A DNA stretch of 64,000 nt from CAVQBP01 sp963848195 (GCA_963848195.1 CAWKCY010000001.1:186001-250000); one strand, 5' to 3'. Counted from the stretch's first letter, positions 1 to 9,945 are shown. Translations and numbers: made by a program. Notes: a model not told the origin generated them from the letters alone.

Positions 1-1
1 A

Positions 2-271
2 TACAACAGCGCCGGGATTTATGAAAAAATGGATGATTACAGCGCATCTCTAATTTATTATACGGATGTAATCGACACTTACCATGATACTAAATATGCT
101 CCTTTGGCAATGTATGATAAAATCAAAATTCTTTTAGACAGGAAAAGAAATGATGAAGCTTTAAGCGAGATGTCAAAATTTTTAGATAAATATCCAAATG
201 ATTCAAATGCAGATGAAATCAGGAAATTAAAAACTTCTATTGAAAATAAACTCTCTGCTTCAAATCAATGA
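2..271 (+). CDS. bamD: BamD-like outer membrane assembly lipoprotein, C-terminal part
   Basis: The reading frame is open to the left edge of the window, so this is the 3' end of a longer gene. The 89 visible residues are TPR-like helices; an AGIYEKMDDY segment leads into paired helices and a last one around KYPNDSNADEIRKL. This fits the C-terminal TPRs of the BamD/YfiO family, a periplasmic lipoprotein that works with BamA in outer-membrane protein insertion. The stop overlaps the next start (ATGA), so it is translationally coupled to the thioesterase gene. The lipobox is outside the window, so another TPR lipoprotein is possible. Confidence 0.6.
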   Translation, partial: YNSAGIYEKMDDYSASLIYYTDVIDTYHDTKYAPLAMYDKIKILLDRKRNDEALSEMSKFLDKYPNDSNADEIRKLKTSIENKLSASNQ

Positions 272-747
272 CCTCAGGAAAAAAAATAAGTGAATCGATA
301 ATAATTATGACCGAGTTAGTTTTGCCGAATCACACTAACCAGCTTGGCAAATTATTAGGCGGTCAGCTTATGCACTGGATCGATATATGCGCTGCATTGT
401 GCGCTTCAAAGCATAACCATAGGATTTGTGTAACCGCATCAGTTGACAAGATAGATTTTCATCATCCTGTTAGGTTAGGAGATGCAGTTACTTTAAGTGC
501 ATCCATAAACCGTGTATTTAATACCTCAATGGAAGTTGGTGTAAAAGTTTATGCTGAATCATTTAAAAAGGGTACAAAGATCCATACCAATACCGCTTAT
601 TTAACTTTCGTAAGCGTTGATGAAGATGGTAAACCTACAAAAGCAATTGAAGCAATCCCTGAAACAGAGGACGAAAAAAGGAGATATGAAGAAGCACTTC
701 AAAGGAGGGAAAATAGACTTCGGGATAGGATTACTATTAAAAGTTAG
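268..747 (+). CDS. Acyl-CoA thioesterase, hotdog fold (YciA/ACOT type)
   Basis: The 159-residue protein is the usual single-hotdog length. The segment around residues 20-60 (LVLPNHTNQLGKLLGGQLM, then HWIDICAAL) is the signature of cytosolic acyl-CoA hydrolases: the N-H-x-N-x-x-G region with catalytic Asp in the WID motif, followed by a DKIDFHHPV strand. It hydrolyses acyl-CoA to free acid and CoA; the chain preference cannot be read from sequence. The start ATG overlaps the stop of the upstream gene. Its last 60 bases overlap the likely start of the FG-GAP gene in another frame. Confidence 0.88.
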   Translation: MTSGKKISESIIIMTELVLPNHTNQLGKLLGGQLMHWIDICAALCASKHNHRICVTASVDKIDFHHPVRLGDAVTLSASINRVFNTSMEVGVKVYAESFKKGTKIHTNTAYLTFVSVDEDGKPTKAIEAIPETEDEKRRYEEALQRRENRLRDRITIKS

Positions 748-2894
748 TTCAAAGCCTGCTGGGAAAGTATCTTCTATTTTTTTACTCACAGCATTATTAT
801 TCAACTCTTATTTTGTTTTTCCACAGAATCTGTCTGGAAGTATGCAGATTCCGATAAACGGATTTTGCAAGTACAAAGAATTCGGGGCAAATTCAAATTA
901 TACTTCAATCCTTTCCTTTAATTACAACAATGATTCTTATTCCGATATTCTGTTATACTCTCCGTTAAAAAAGAAAATAAATATTTTAACCGGTGATGAA
1001 AACGGTGATTTTTCAAGGCAGGACAGCATAAAAGTTCCTTACCAGTTTTCCAGCATTCAAAAAATTTTTAATAAGGAAAAAGAAACTGAAGTCTATGCTT
1101 TTGTGTCAAGGAGAGACAGGAGTGCCGGTATATTTCAAATTTCACAAAATAGAAGATTTTCTATCCTTTCCTCTATTGAATTCACATCATATCCTGAAAA
1201 CATATCTGTTGCTGATATTAATGGAGACGGCAGAAAGGAAATATTGATATCAGGGAGTGCTTTCGACGGGCTTTTCAGTACTATATCAATCGGAAAAAAA
1301 ATTAATAGAAAAGAAAGTTGAAGAGAAAACAATATATACTGCTGCAATTTTTGTTGATTTAAATAATGATAATATACCTGACATTGCCGGATTTAATCTT
1401 ATTACTAATTCCCTTGATTTTTTTTATAATTATGGAAACGGAACATTTAATAAAATCCGGTCAATCCCGATTGATGGGAAAATTAACGCTATTCATTCCT
1501 TTGATATTAACTCCGATGATTATGAAGATTTAATTTTTGTAAAAAATAATTCTATAGTGATCTTCTATGGTGATTTCAGGAGTTCTTTTGAAAATACTAT
1601 AACTCTAAATCCACTGTATCACCCTGACAAAATTATAACAGGTGATTTTAATAAAGACGGCAAAATCGATATTGCATATATCAATTATGATAAAAATATT
1701 TTATCGATATTATTCGCCAAAGGTGATGAACAATTTTACCCGGAAATTATATATCTAAGAAAGAATGATATTAAAGACATAATACCCTTTTACAGTAAAT
1801 TTATTAATGGAATTGCTGGAATTACAATTAAAGGGGAACTTTTTACGATAACCCGGATATCCTCATTTTCCGAAGATGTCCAGATAACCCTTGCATCCGA
1901 ACCCTCTGCAATAACATTTTTTGATAAAGACGACGATGGTATTATAGATTTCTGTTTTTTAGACCAATTTTCTAATTCACTTATTGCTGTTATTAGAAAC
2001 AGCGGTGGAATCCCAAAGGGATACTATTCATTCCCATTATTTCAAGAACATTCACTTTTAACTGCCTTTAATATCTCACCCAATGTTAAAGGCTTTTATT
2101 GTTATTCATATGACAAAAAATTAATTGAATCACTTGTAGTAGATTTTAATAACGATAAAATTATCCGGAAATCGATCTATTCGCACGGCGGAATAATGGA
2201 CCTTAAAGCTGCTAAAGATGAGCAGGGAAAGGTAAACATCTTTACAGCATATAGAAATAACGATAAATTGGGGATAGATATTTTTAAATATTCAGAGAAT
2301 AATTATTCAAATGAATATTATGAAACTAAGCTAAGAGATTTGGCCTCAAATATAACTTTAGGCCTGGGAAAAAAGGTTAGTTTCTGGCAAAAAGCCGGTA
2401 ATGAATTACTCCTTTTTACAAAGGATTTTAGTAAGCCCCAAAGCCCACAGGAAGAAAAATTTTCCTTATCTTTGCAGTCATATTTTAAAATAGTCGCTTT
2501 TACAGGTGATTTATTGAATAATGATAAAGATATATTAATCAGTTTCCTAACTTCCAGGGATGATAGTTTTGCTGTAATTACACATGATAAGACCTCTTCA
2601 ATCATTAGAAAAGATACCTTATCAGGAATGTTAAATGTTACATACAAGGATCAGCTTTTTTTAGGTGAAATGAGAATTAACGGTTTAAAAAAGTTATTTA
2701 TTTATTACCCGGACAGCAGTGCTGTTTACCGGTTGGATTTTCTTAAAGATGGGAAGGAAATAATATCAACAAAAGCTGCAATAGTTGATGAATTAAATCA
2801 TTATTTTATTAAGAATATGAATGTAAAGAATTTTCATATTGTATATACAAGAAAAAATGAAAGCCAGATTTCAATTAATAAAATAAGTCAATGA
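686..2894 (+). CDS. FG-GAP/VCBS repeat protein, one frameshift
   Basis: This is a secreted beta-propeller-type protein of about 735 residues read across two frames. The chosen start (686) has an AAGGAG just upstream and is followed by a basic segment and a hydrophobic segment ending SYFVFPQ, a probable signal peptide with an unusually long n-region. Repeats carry DxNxDxxxD calcium-type loops, for example DINGDGRKE, DLNNDNIPD, DFNKDGKID and DKDDDGIID. The frame breaks in the TTTT run at 1272-1275: dropping one T joins FDGL directly to SVLYQ. The stop overlaps the start of the metalloprotease gene (ATGA). FG-GAP proteins bind calcium and are usually surface or periplasmic; no enzymatic domain is visible. 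Confidence 0.72.
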
Positions 2895-4576
2895 GATTAA
2901 TTTATATTTTTATATTATTGAGCTTAACTGCTGACTGTATTTTGCCGCAAAACTTAAAGAAACAGGAACTTGATTCACTTTATAATGAACTGATATATCT
3001 TAATTCATCAAGATTTAATAAAAACTCTATTCAATCAGTTCAGGGAGAAACCAATTATGAAAAATGCGGATTCGGATTAGTCAGTACAATTGCAATTAAT
3101 TTTAATCAGTTTACATTGCAGCAGCAATCGGATATAAAAAAAATTCTACAAAGACCGGTGATGCAGGATAGTATAATAACTCCAGACGGATATTTCAAAA
3201 TACATTACGATCCGGCGGGGATAAATAAGCCTTCATATAGCGGATTATCTTTAAATGACTGCCTGGATCAAATTTCGGAGACTCTAGACTCGGTTTATAA
3301 TTTTGAAATAAAATATTTAGGATATCTTTTCCCGAATGCTAATAATTCACCTTATGATATATATATATCCAATTCAACATCAGGAAGTTATGGATATACT
3401 CAGCCGGAAAATTCAACCGGAAACGGGACATATTCTTCTTTTATTGTCATACATAACAATTACCAGAATTTTGCTACAAAAGGAATTGATGGTGCACGGG
3501 TTACTTTAGCTCATGAATTTTTTCACGCTGTACAAATAGGAAGGTATTTTTACAGATATGATAGCGATGGATTTTTTTATGAGTTGTCTTCCACTGCAAT
3601 GGAGGATTTTGTTTACAACAGTATTAATGATTACTACAATTACTTACCGGCTTATTTTAATAATACTCAGAATTCATTTGCATGTTCGAGCTGCGGGGGA
3701 GGAGAACAGGAATATGCACTTGCAATCTGGAATATCTTTTTACGGAACAGATTCGGATATAATATATTAAAAAAGGAATGGGAGCTCATGCCCCAAATGA
3801 GAGCACTGGATGCTATTAATAACAGCATACTTCAATATGGTTCAACCTACAGAAAGGAATTTAATATTTTCGGGACATGGCTCTATTTCACCGGTTATAG
3901 AGCAGTTAACGGTAAATATTTTGCAGAAGCTGCAGATTATCCGGTTTTAAATCTATTTAATAAATTTGAAAGTATTCCGGAAAATATATTGAACGGCTCG
4001 GCTTCTCCTCTTTCCGAAAATTATATGAGGTTCATTAATAAGATAAATAATGATAATTACGACACACTTGATGTAATCATTTCTAATTCAGATTATCGAA
4101 ACGGCGTAGATAGTATGAACGGACATTTCACATTTCAATTATCCATAGATTACAGCCCTACTTCTGCAGATAAAGATTATTTTGTAGATTTTAATTCGAA
4201 AAACTCTTCCCTATGGTCGGAAACGGTTATTTTGAATGATGTAATTATTAATCAGGACACAACTAATCCGGTACCATCAGCATTCGCAATCAATTATGCA
4301 TATCCAAATCCTTTTTTTTACAGCCGGAACAATCATATAGAAATTCCAACAACCGCCAGTAGCAGTCAAAAGGGAAATCTTAATATTTATTCAACATCAA
4401 TGCGGCTTGTTTATTCCAGGGAGGATTATGTATTTCTCGGGAAAAGAGGGACTTATATATTCAGCTGGAACGGAAGAGATTCAAACGGAGAAAAACTCCC
4501 TTCGGGAGTATACATTTACTCTACAAAAACTGGCAGCAATACAACTTCCGGCAAAATAGTTATATTTAACAAATGA
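2891..4576 (+). CDS. Secreted HExxH metalloprotease-like protein with T9SS sorting domain
   Basis: The 561-residue protein begins with a signal peptide (MRLIYIFILLSLTADCILPQ). Around residue 205 the sequence LAHEFFHAVQ supplies the HExxH zinc motif, and a Glu follows downstream in SSTAMEDF, resembling the MXAN_6640-type putative metalloproteases. The C-terminal ~85 residues (YAYPNPFFYS ... GVYIYSTKTG ... KIVIFNK) form a T9SS/gliding-type sorting domain, so the protein is probably exported across the outer membrane. It starts inside the stop of the FG-GAP gene, indicating coupling. The substrate is unknown. Confidence 0.8.
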   Translation: MRLIYIFILLSLTADCILPQNLKKQELDSLYNELIYLNSSRFNKNSIQSVQGETNYEKCGFGLVSTIAINFNQFTLQQQSDIKKILQRPVMQDSIITPDGYFKIHYDPAGINKPSYSGLSLNDCLDQISETLDSVYNFEIKYLGYLFPNANNSPYDIYISNSTSGSYGYTQPENSTGNGTYSSFIVIHNNYQNFATKGIDGARVTLAHEFFHAVQIGRYFYRYDSDGFFYELSSTAMEDFVYNSINDYYNYLPAYFNNTQNSFACSSCGGGEQEYALAIWNIFLRNRFGYNILKKEWELMPQMRALDAINNSILQYGSTYRKEFNIFGTWLYFTGYRAVNGKYFAEAADYPVLNLFNKFESIPENILNGSASPLSENYMRFINKINNDNYDTLDVIISNSDYRNGVDSMNGHFTFQLSIDYSPTSADKDYFVDFNSKNSSLWSETVILNDVIINQDTTNPVPSAFAINYAYPNPFFYSRNNHIEIPTTASSSQKGNLNIYSTSMRLVYSREDYVFLGKRGTYIFSWNGRDSNGEKLPSGVYIYSTKTGSNTTSGKIVIFNK

Positions 4577-4592
4577 TAAAAAATAAGATTTC

Positions 4593-5225
4593 ATGAGCAG
4601 TTTTTCAATTCAGATTAAAGATTTAAAAAAGACTTTCGGCAGAAGATTAATTTTTGATAATATAAATTTTTCATTATCGGCTAATACAATTTTCGGAATT
4701 ACCGGAGCAAACGGTTCCGGCAAGTCTACATTGATAAAAATAATTGCAGGAATAAATTCTCCAACGACTGGAAAAATAATCTATAAAAACGGCGATAAAG
4801 AAATAATATCCGAAGAGCTGCATAATTACATCGGTTTTGTCTCTCCTTACCTTGTACTTTACGATGAATTTTCTGCATGGGAAAACCTAAAGTATTTTTC
4901 AAATATTAGGGATGTTCCATTTAATAAGGAAAAAATTGAACATCTTCTCAATCAGTTCCTTTTATTTAACCGTAAAAATGATTTGGTAAAGACATATTCG
5001 TCAGGGATGAAGCAAAGGATGAAATTTATTTTTGCTTTAATGCATTCACCAAAAATTATTCTGCTTGATGAACCAACTTCAAATCTTGATGATGAAGGGA
5101 AGGAGTCGGTTTACCGGATTATTGAAAACGAAGGTGAGCAGAATATTATTATTGTAGCTTCAAATGAAAAATCAGATTTACAGTTTTGTAAGGAAAAATT
5201 AAGACTCGAGGATTTTAAGGATTGA
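4593..5225 (+). CDS. ccmA: Cytochrome c maturation ABC ATPase CcmA
   Basis: This 210-residue ABC ATPase shows Walker A GANGSGKST (residues ~39-47), signature YSSGMKQRMKF and Walker B KIILLDEPTS with the D-loop SNLDD. Alone the sequence would only say ABC transporter; CcmB, CcmC, CcmD, CcmE and CcmF immediately downstream identify it as CcmA. CcmAB uses ATP to release haem-loaded CcmE from CcmCD in System I cytochrome c biogenesis. It starts 16 bases after the metalloprotease stop, so the operon may begin further upstream. Confidence 0.88.
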   Translation: MSSFSIQIKDLKKTFGRRLIFDNINFSLSANTIFGITGANGSGKSTLIKIIAGINSPTTGKIIYKNGDKEIISEELHNYIGFVSPYLVLYDEFSAWENLKYFSNIRDVPFNKEKIEHLLNQFLLFNRKNDLVKTYSSGMKQRMKFIFALMHSPKIILLDEPTSNLDDEGKESVYRIIENEGEQNIIIVASNEKSDLQFCKEKLRLEDFKD

Positions 5226-5231
5226 TATTTT

Positions 5232-5272
5232 ACCACAGAGTTAACAGAGAAGACACAGAGAGCACGGAGAAG
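5232..5272. repeat. Short CACAGAG-rich degenerate repeat between ccmA and ccmB
   Basis: The intergenic stretch consists of imperfect repeats of (A)CACAGAG / CACGGAG: ACCACAGAG, AACAGAGA, ACACAGAG, GCACGGAG. From memory, similar ACCACAGAGACACAGAG elements are scattered through intergenic DNA of unrelated bacteria. It sits inside the ccm operon and has no coding potential. Confidence 0.6.
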
Positions 5273-5286
5273 ACTAGGAATTATAG

Positions 5287-5952
5287 ATGAAATTTAAATC
5301 ATACTCACTTTTTCAAAAAGATTTTCATTCGGAGATTCGAACACGATATGCTATTAATTCTCTTGCAATGTTCATTTTAGTTGCATTAAGTGTTATTCTT
5401 TTTTCAATAGGAAATGAAAGAATAACTGCGCCATTGACTGCAGGTCTATTCTGGGTAGTAATATTTTTTACTGCTATGTCGGGTCTGGCAAGAGCATTTG
5501 TATCCGAAGAGGAGAGGGGAACCTCTTTGACTCTTCAGTTGATAGCGGCTCCTTCAACAATTTTTACAGGCAAACTTCTTTTCAATTTGATTTTAGTATT
5601 TATGATGAATATAACAATCACATTATTATATTCTGCACTTTTCGAAGAATTTGTTATCAGGAACCTGTTACTTTTTATACTTACCTTTTTCCTCGGAAAT
5701 ATTGGAATTGCAGTCTCCTCAACTATCATTGCTGCTATTATAGCCAAAGCAGGCTCCAAAGGGACATTGTATCCTGTCCTTTCATTTCCTATCTTACTCC
5801 CATTAATTATAACTTCTGTTAGATTAACGTTATTTTCCATAGAAGGAACCACTTTCGATTCCTCAAAAGTTGAACTTTTAATTATTGCATGTTACGATAT
5901 TATAATGATTTCTGCATCTTATATGTTATTCGATTTCATATGGAAAGATTAA
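5287..5952 (+). CDS. ccmB: Haem exporter membrane protein CcmB
   Basis: The 221-residue polytopic membrane protein has about six hydrophobic helices and the conserved early motif SGLARAFVSEEERGTSLTLQL, which is typical of CcmB. The length matches the family. CcmB is the permease partner of CcmA in the CcmABCD complex of the inner membrane. It is separated from ccmA only by the CACAGAG repeat and is in operon order with it. The weak AGGAATTATAG leader is the only visible ribosome site. Confidence 0.88.
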   Translation: MKFKSYSLFQKDFHSEIRTRYAINSLAMFILVALSVILFSIGNERITAPLTAGLFWVVIFFTAMSGLARAFVSEEERGTSLTLQLIAAPSTIFTGKLLFNLILVFMMNITITLLYSALFEEFVIRNLLLFILTFFLGNIGIAVSSTIIAAIIAKAGSKGTLYPVLSFPILLPLIITSVRLTLFSIEGTTFDSSKVELLIIACYDIIMISASYMLFDFIWKD

Positions 5953-6133
5953 TATTTATTCCTTTAATTTAATTTATTTAAAAAGTAGATTAAAATGTGT
6001 TCTTTAGAAGAATTTGTTATTTAATTAGATGGCATAACATTTGAATCTTGTATAATAAATCAACACAATATTTATGCATCGATAAGGCATTTGTCATAAT
6101 CCGCATTATTTAATTAAAAATAGAAGAAATAAG

Positions 6134-6838
6134 ATGGCCTGGAAAATATTTCTGTTCATATTGATTGCGTTTGTTTCAGTGGCTGGAATAGCTTTTCCCA
6201 TTGTTGAGAATCCACATACATGGTACGAATTTCCTCTGATTCCAGGATTGGAGCAGAATGCAAAAATAATATTCTTTCATGTACCAACAGCATGGATAAC
6301 AGTAATCGCATTCTTAATGTCAACAATCTTCAGTATAAAATACCTAAGGAAGAAAAATCTAGATGATGATGCAAAATCATATGCAGCAGCTCAATTAGGA
6401 ATAATATTTTGTGTATTGGCAACCATAACAGGAGCAATCTGGGCAAAATTCGCATGGGGATCATTCTGGAGCTGGGATCCGAGACAGACAAGTATTTTTG
6501 CTCTTCTTTTGATTTATGGTGCATGGTTTGCGCTCCGCTCATCGATTGAATCAGAAGAAAAAAGAGCTTCACTTTCAGCAGTCTACAATATTATCGCTTT
6601 TATAACTGTTCCATTCTTTATTTTTATCATGCCGAGAATAATGAGCGGTCTGCATCCGGGATCAGCTAATGATACAAATTCAGGGCCAATTGTTGATTTT
6701 AAAATGAACGGAAACATGTTATTAATCTTTTTTCTTTCTTTGATTGGATTCACAATTTTGTTCTTCTGGATGTGGAATATTGGATATAAATCTTTAATTT
6801 ATAAAGATAAACTTAACAGAAAATTAACCAGAGGGTAA
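6134..6838 (+). CDS. ccmC: Haem handling protein CcmC
   Basis: The 234-residue membrane protein contains the tryptophan-rich WWD haem-handling motif WGSFWSWDPRQTS (residues ~114-126) with His residues in flanking loops (FFHVPTAW, SGLHPGSAND). CcmC binds haem at the outer face of the inner membrane and loads it onto CcmE. A 181-base AT-rich gap separates it from ccmB, long enough for a second promoter, although no clear promoter can be called. A GAGGG near its stop serves as the ribosome site of ccmD. Confidence 0.92.
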   Translation: MAWKIFLFILIAFVSVAGIAFPIVENPHTWYEFPLIPGLEQNAKIIFFHVPTAWITVIAFLMSTIFSIKYLRKKNLDDDAKSYAAAQLGIIFCVLATITGAIWAKFAWGSFWSWDPRQTSIFALLLIYGAWFALRSSIESEEKRASLSAVYNIIAFITVPFFIFIMPRIMSGLHPGSANDTNSGPIVDFKMNGNMLLIFFLSLIGFTILFFWMWNIGYKSLIYKDKLNRKLTRG

Positions 6839-6839
6839 T

Positions 6840-6998
6840 TTGACGGAACTTTATAGTTTTTTACAGAAAAACGCGATCTACATTGTAATGGTTATTGTAC
6901 TTATAGTATGGGCTGGGGTTTTTTTGTATCTCTTCAATTTGGACAAAAGACTTAAACATATGGAAAAAGAAATAGAGGAAAATAAACATGAAAAATAA
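6840..6998 (+). CDS. ccmD: CcmD-family small membrane protein (TTG start)
   Basis: This 52-residue gene lies between ccmC and ccmE. It starts with TTG at 6840, just after GAGGG (6831-6835) that overlaps the end of ccmC, and stops at 6996-6998, overlapping the ccmE start by 11 bases. The product has one membrane helix (residues ~14-32, rich in I, V, L) followed by a charged tail LDKRLKHMEKEIEENKHEK, the usual CcmD layout. CcmD is part of the CcmABCD complex that releases holo-CcmE. Position and topology make the call; primary sequence in this family is poorly conserved. Confidence 0.8.
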   Translation: MTELYSFLQKNAIYIVMVIVLIVWAGVFLYLFNLDKRLKHMEKEIEENKHEK

Positions 6999-7377
6999 GT
7001 ATCTATTCGGCGGTGTAATTATAGTGGTGTTTCTTGGATTGATGGGGTATTTATTAACACAGAGCAATATAAAATATGAAGATAATTTTCAAACTGTAAT
7101 GAGTGTTGATAAAACCGTAAAAGCAACCGGAAGCTGGGATAAAGCAAAGAATTATGATATTGATAAACAGAAAAGGACTTTCAGCTTTTTTCTTATAGAT
7201 CAGCATGGAAATGAGATGAAGGTTGTATTTGACGGAACAATTCCAAATAATTTTGAGTCTGCCCAAAGTGTAGTAGTAACCGGTCGTTATGAAGACGGTT
7301 ATTTTCATGCAAAAGAGATTTTAACAAAATGTCCGAGTAAATATCAGAATTCTCAGATCAAATCTTCTTCCCTGTAA
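6988..7377 (+). CDS. ccmE: Haem chaperone CcmE, Cys-type (CxxxY)
   Basis: The 129-residue protein has an N-terminal anchor (residues 5-25) and an OB-fold domain typical of CcmE (RTFSFFLIDQHGNEMKVVF, then VVVTGRYEDGYFHAKEIL). The haem attachment region reads TKCPSKYQ, so the canonical HxxxY histidine is replaced by Cys in a CxxxY motif. Such CcmE proteins are known from archaea and sulfate reducers that use a modified System I. CcmE accepts haem from CcmC and passes it to CcmF. It overlaps ccmD by 11 bases. Confidence 0.93.
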   Translation: MKNKYLFGGVIIVVFLGLMGYLLTQSNIKYEDNFQTVMSVDKTVKATGSWDKAKNYDIDKQKRTFSFFLIDQHGNEMKVVFDGTIPNNFESAQSVVVTGRYEDGYFHAKEILTKCPSKYQNSQIKSSSL

Positions 7378-7466
7378 TCAATTTCTTAATTGTAATCTTT
7401 AACAAGACATTATAGGTAAAGGTTATGATAAGAACGAATTTATGTATTAAATATATAGGATAGGTC

Positions 7467-9881
7467 ATGGTTGGAAGTATAGTACTAACGATCGCACTTG
7501 CATGCAGTGCAATAGCAATGGTCATGTATTTTCTTAGCTACAGGGGATATCAGAACACAATAAACTACGGAAGAATAGCATATCATGCGATGGCAATGAT
7601 GGTTATTGTAGCGTCTGCATTGTTGTGGTACGCCATTATTAATCATGATTACAGTTTCAAATATGTATATGAATACAGTGCTAACAGCCTGCCGTTTGGA
7701 TTTTTAATAGCCTCGTTTTGGGGAGGTCAGGAAGGAAGCTTTATGCTATGGCTTCTTTTAAGTTCAATTGTGGGAATTGTTCTGCAGTCGTATACTTCTA
7801 AAAGAGGTGACCTGGAAAAAAGGGTAATGCCTATTTTTACACTCCACACAACATTTCTTTTAATAATGGTATCGCCATTATTTAAAAATCCATTTGCCTA
7901 TATCTGGTCCGAACCTTTTTTTATTGCCACCAAACATGTAAATGCAGCATTTTTGAGTCAGCCGTGGCTTCAGAGTTTTATATTTAGTGACGGTTCATCC
8001 GGGCAGAATTTTGTAAAAATAGGCCAGGCTCTTTATACTACTCTTGCTTCAGGTGGGATTCATATGAGTCAATTTATCATTGACGGTAAAGGTTTGAACC
8101 CGCAGCTATTGAATTTCTGGATGCAGATCCATCCGCCTATTTTATTTTCAGGATTTTCTATGGCTACAGTACCCTTTACATTTGCAATGGCGGCAATGTT
8201 AAAAAATGATTACAGGGATTGGGTAAGACAATCATTCCCATGGGTTTTAGCCGGAGCCGGAATTCTGGGATTAGGAATAATGCTCGGAGGTTACTGGGCA
8301 TATGAAATGCTCGGATGGGGCGGTTATTGGGCCTGGGACCCGGTAGAAAATTCGAGCTTAATTCCCTGGCTTGTCGGAGTTGCAGCTATTCATACACTTC
8401 TTGTTCAAAGAAAAACTCAATCAAAGGGTGGGATAGGAAAGTATGCAAAGACAAATTTAATCCTTTGTATAATGGTTTATATACTGGTATTATATTCAAC
8501 ATTTCTTACAAGAAGCGGAGTCTTAGGAGATGCATCAGTACATTCCTTTGTTGATCCCGGAATGCTTGTATATCTCTTTCTGCTTATATTTATCGGAACT
8601 TTCTTTTTGCTTGGATTTGGAACATTACTTTATAGGTGGAAATCTTTAAATATAGAAATTTCAAGAGATGAAGGTATGCTTTCAAGAGACCTGGCTTTAT
8701 TTACTGCTGCGATAGTTCTATGTTCATCAGCTCTTGTTGTTTTAGTAGGAACTTCTTCCCCTATTTTCGGAAGTTCGGTTGATAAATTCTTTTATAACCA
8801 GATGCATGTTCCTATTGCTATAATAATAGGCTTGCTGAATGGTTTAAGTCTTCTCCTAAAATGGAATCATACAAAGGGAGAAGATATTGTAAAGAAATCA
8901 TTATTTTCTGTTTCAGCAGCCATTGTAGTAACTGCCTTAATAGTTTTATTCGGCGGTATAAGCGACATAATGATGATTATCCTTTCATTTTCTGCTGCCT
9001 TTGCTCTCTTTGTTAATGTGGAAATTGCTTTTCAAATAATTAAAGGGAACATGAAAATGATAGGAGCTTATATAGCTCATATCGGGATAGCTGTATTCCT
9101 ATTGGGAGTAATTGGTTCTGCAGCATACAGCAAAGAAATTAATATTGATCTGATTAAAAATGTGCCTCAAGAAGCTTTCGGATATCAATTGACTTTTACA
9201 GGATACCACCCAATCGAGAATAATCAGAAATATGCATTCAGTATAGATATGAAGAAGGGAAATAAAAGTTATGAAATTTCCCCCGTAATGTACATTAGCG
9301 ATTACAGCAACGGTTTAATGAGAGAGCCGGCAATTCTAACCTTATGGCAGGCGACTATTCTATCTCCTTTTACAAAAGACATTTATATTTCACCTTTGGG
9401 GTATGAGGATAAAAATAGTGAAGATGCCGGACAAAATGCCTCTTTAAATATAGGGGATAAAATTAGCTTCAACGGTTCTGAAATTGTATATAAAGATTTT
9501 GTGAAACCTGATATGAGCGTTATGATGAACGGCGGGAATTTTCAGATGGGGACAGATCTAACCATTTCCAAGAATGGTAAAACCTATAGCGCTGAACCCA
9601 CCATTAAGCGGGATGAAAACGGATTTTCATATATACCGGTTACTCTTGAAGAGGCAGATATTAAAATTGAATTAAAGAAGATAGATCCTTCTACTCAAAA
9701 AGCAGATTTCGTATTGACTAAACTCGATACGAAGAAAACCTCAGTACCTCAAAAAGAAGTATTAACAGTAGAGGCAAGTGTCAAGCCATTTATCAACTTC
9801 GTTTGGGGAGGGGTTCTGATAATGGTATTCGGATTTTTTATTTCGGTAGCAAGAAGGTTGAAAGAATCCTTAATCAAGTAA
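7467..9881 (+). CDS. ccmF: Haem lyase component CcmF
   Basis: The 804-residue multi-pass membrane protein contains the WWD motif WGGYWAWDPVENSSLIPWL (residues ~281-299), the HPP-containing segment NFWMQIHPPILFSGF, and the C-terminal PFINFVWGGVLIMVFG helix. It is longer than the ~650-residue enterobacterial CcmF because of extra periplasmic sequence before the last helix. CcmF ligates haem from CcmE to apocytochrome CxxCH motifs. An ~90-base gap follows ccmE. No ccmG or ccmH follows; the operon ends here at a terminator. Confidence 0.95.
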   Translation: MVGSIVLTIALACSAIAMVMYFLSYRGYQNTINYGRIAYHAMAMMVIVASALLWYAIINHDYSFKYVYEYSANSLPFGFLIASFWGGQEGSFMLWLLLSSIVGIVLQSYTSKRGDLEKRVMPIFTLHTTFLLIMVSPLFKNPFAYIWSEPFFIATKHVNAAFLSQPWLQSFIFSDGSSGQNFVKIGQALYTTLASGGIHMSQFIIDGKGLNPQLLNFWMQIHPPILFSGFSMATVPFTFAMAAMLKNDYRDWVRQSFPWVLAGAGILGLGIMLGGYWAYEMLGWGGYWAWDPVENSSLIPWLVGVAAIHTLLVQRKTQSKGGIGKYAKTNLILCIMVYILVLYSTFLTRSGVLGDASVHSFVDPGMLVYLFLLIFIGTFFLLGFGTLLYRWKSLNIEISRDEGMLSRDLALFTAAIVLCSSALVVLVGTSSPIFGSSVDKFFYNQMHVPIAIIIGLLNGLSLLLKWNHTKGEDIVKKSLFSVSAAIVVTALIVLFGGISDIMMIILSFSAAFALFVNVEIAFQIIKGNMKMIGAYIAHIGIAVFLLGVIGSAAYSKEINIDLIKNVPQEAFGYQLTFTGYHPIENNQKYAFSIDMKKGNKSYEISPVMYISDYSNGLMREPAILTLWQATILSPFTKDIYISPLGYEDKNSEDAGQNASLNIGDKISFNGSEIVYKDFVKPDMSVMMNGGNFQMGTDLTISKNGKTYSAEPTIKRDENGFSYIPVTLEEADIKIELKKIDPSTQKADFVLTKLDTKKTSVPQKEVLTVEASVKPFINFVWGGVLIMVFGFFISVARRLKESLIK

Positions 9882-9888
9882 ATTTTTC

Positions 9889-9919
9889 AACCTCCGGGGT
9901 TTTTAAAACCCCGGAGGTT
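9889..9919. terminator. Bidirectional Rho-independent terminator after ccmF
   Basis: A near-perfect inverted repeat AACCTCCGGGGTTTT / AAAACCCCGGAGGTT closes on a one-base centre and is flanked by T runs on both strands. It lies 8 bases past the ccmF stop and 27 bases from the end of the convergent glycosidase gene, so it probably serves both. Confidence 0.9.
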
Positions 9920-9945
9920 TTGCTTATCAATACATTCAAAAAATC

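Noticed and set aside
1265..1285. Programmed ribosomal frameshift in the FG-GAP gene
   Set aside because: The TTTTC context lacks a slippery heptamer or a clear downstream stem, and the same kind of break occurs in many unrelated genes here, so an indel is simpler.
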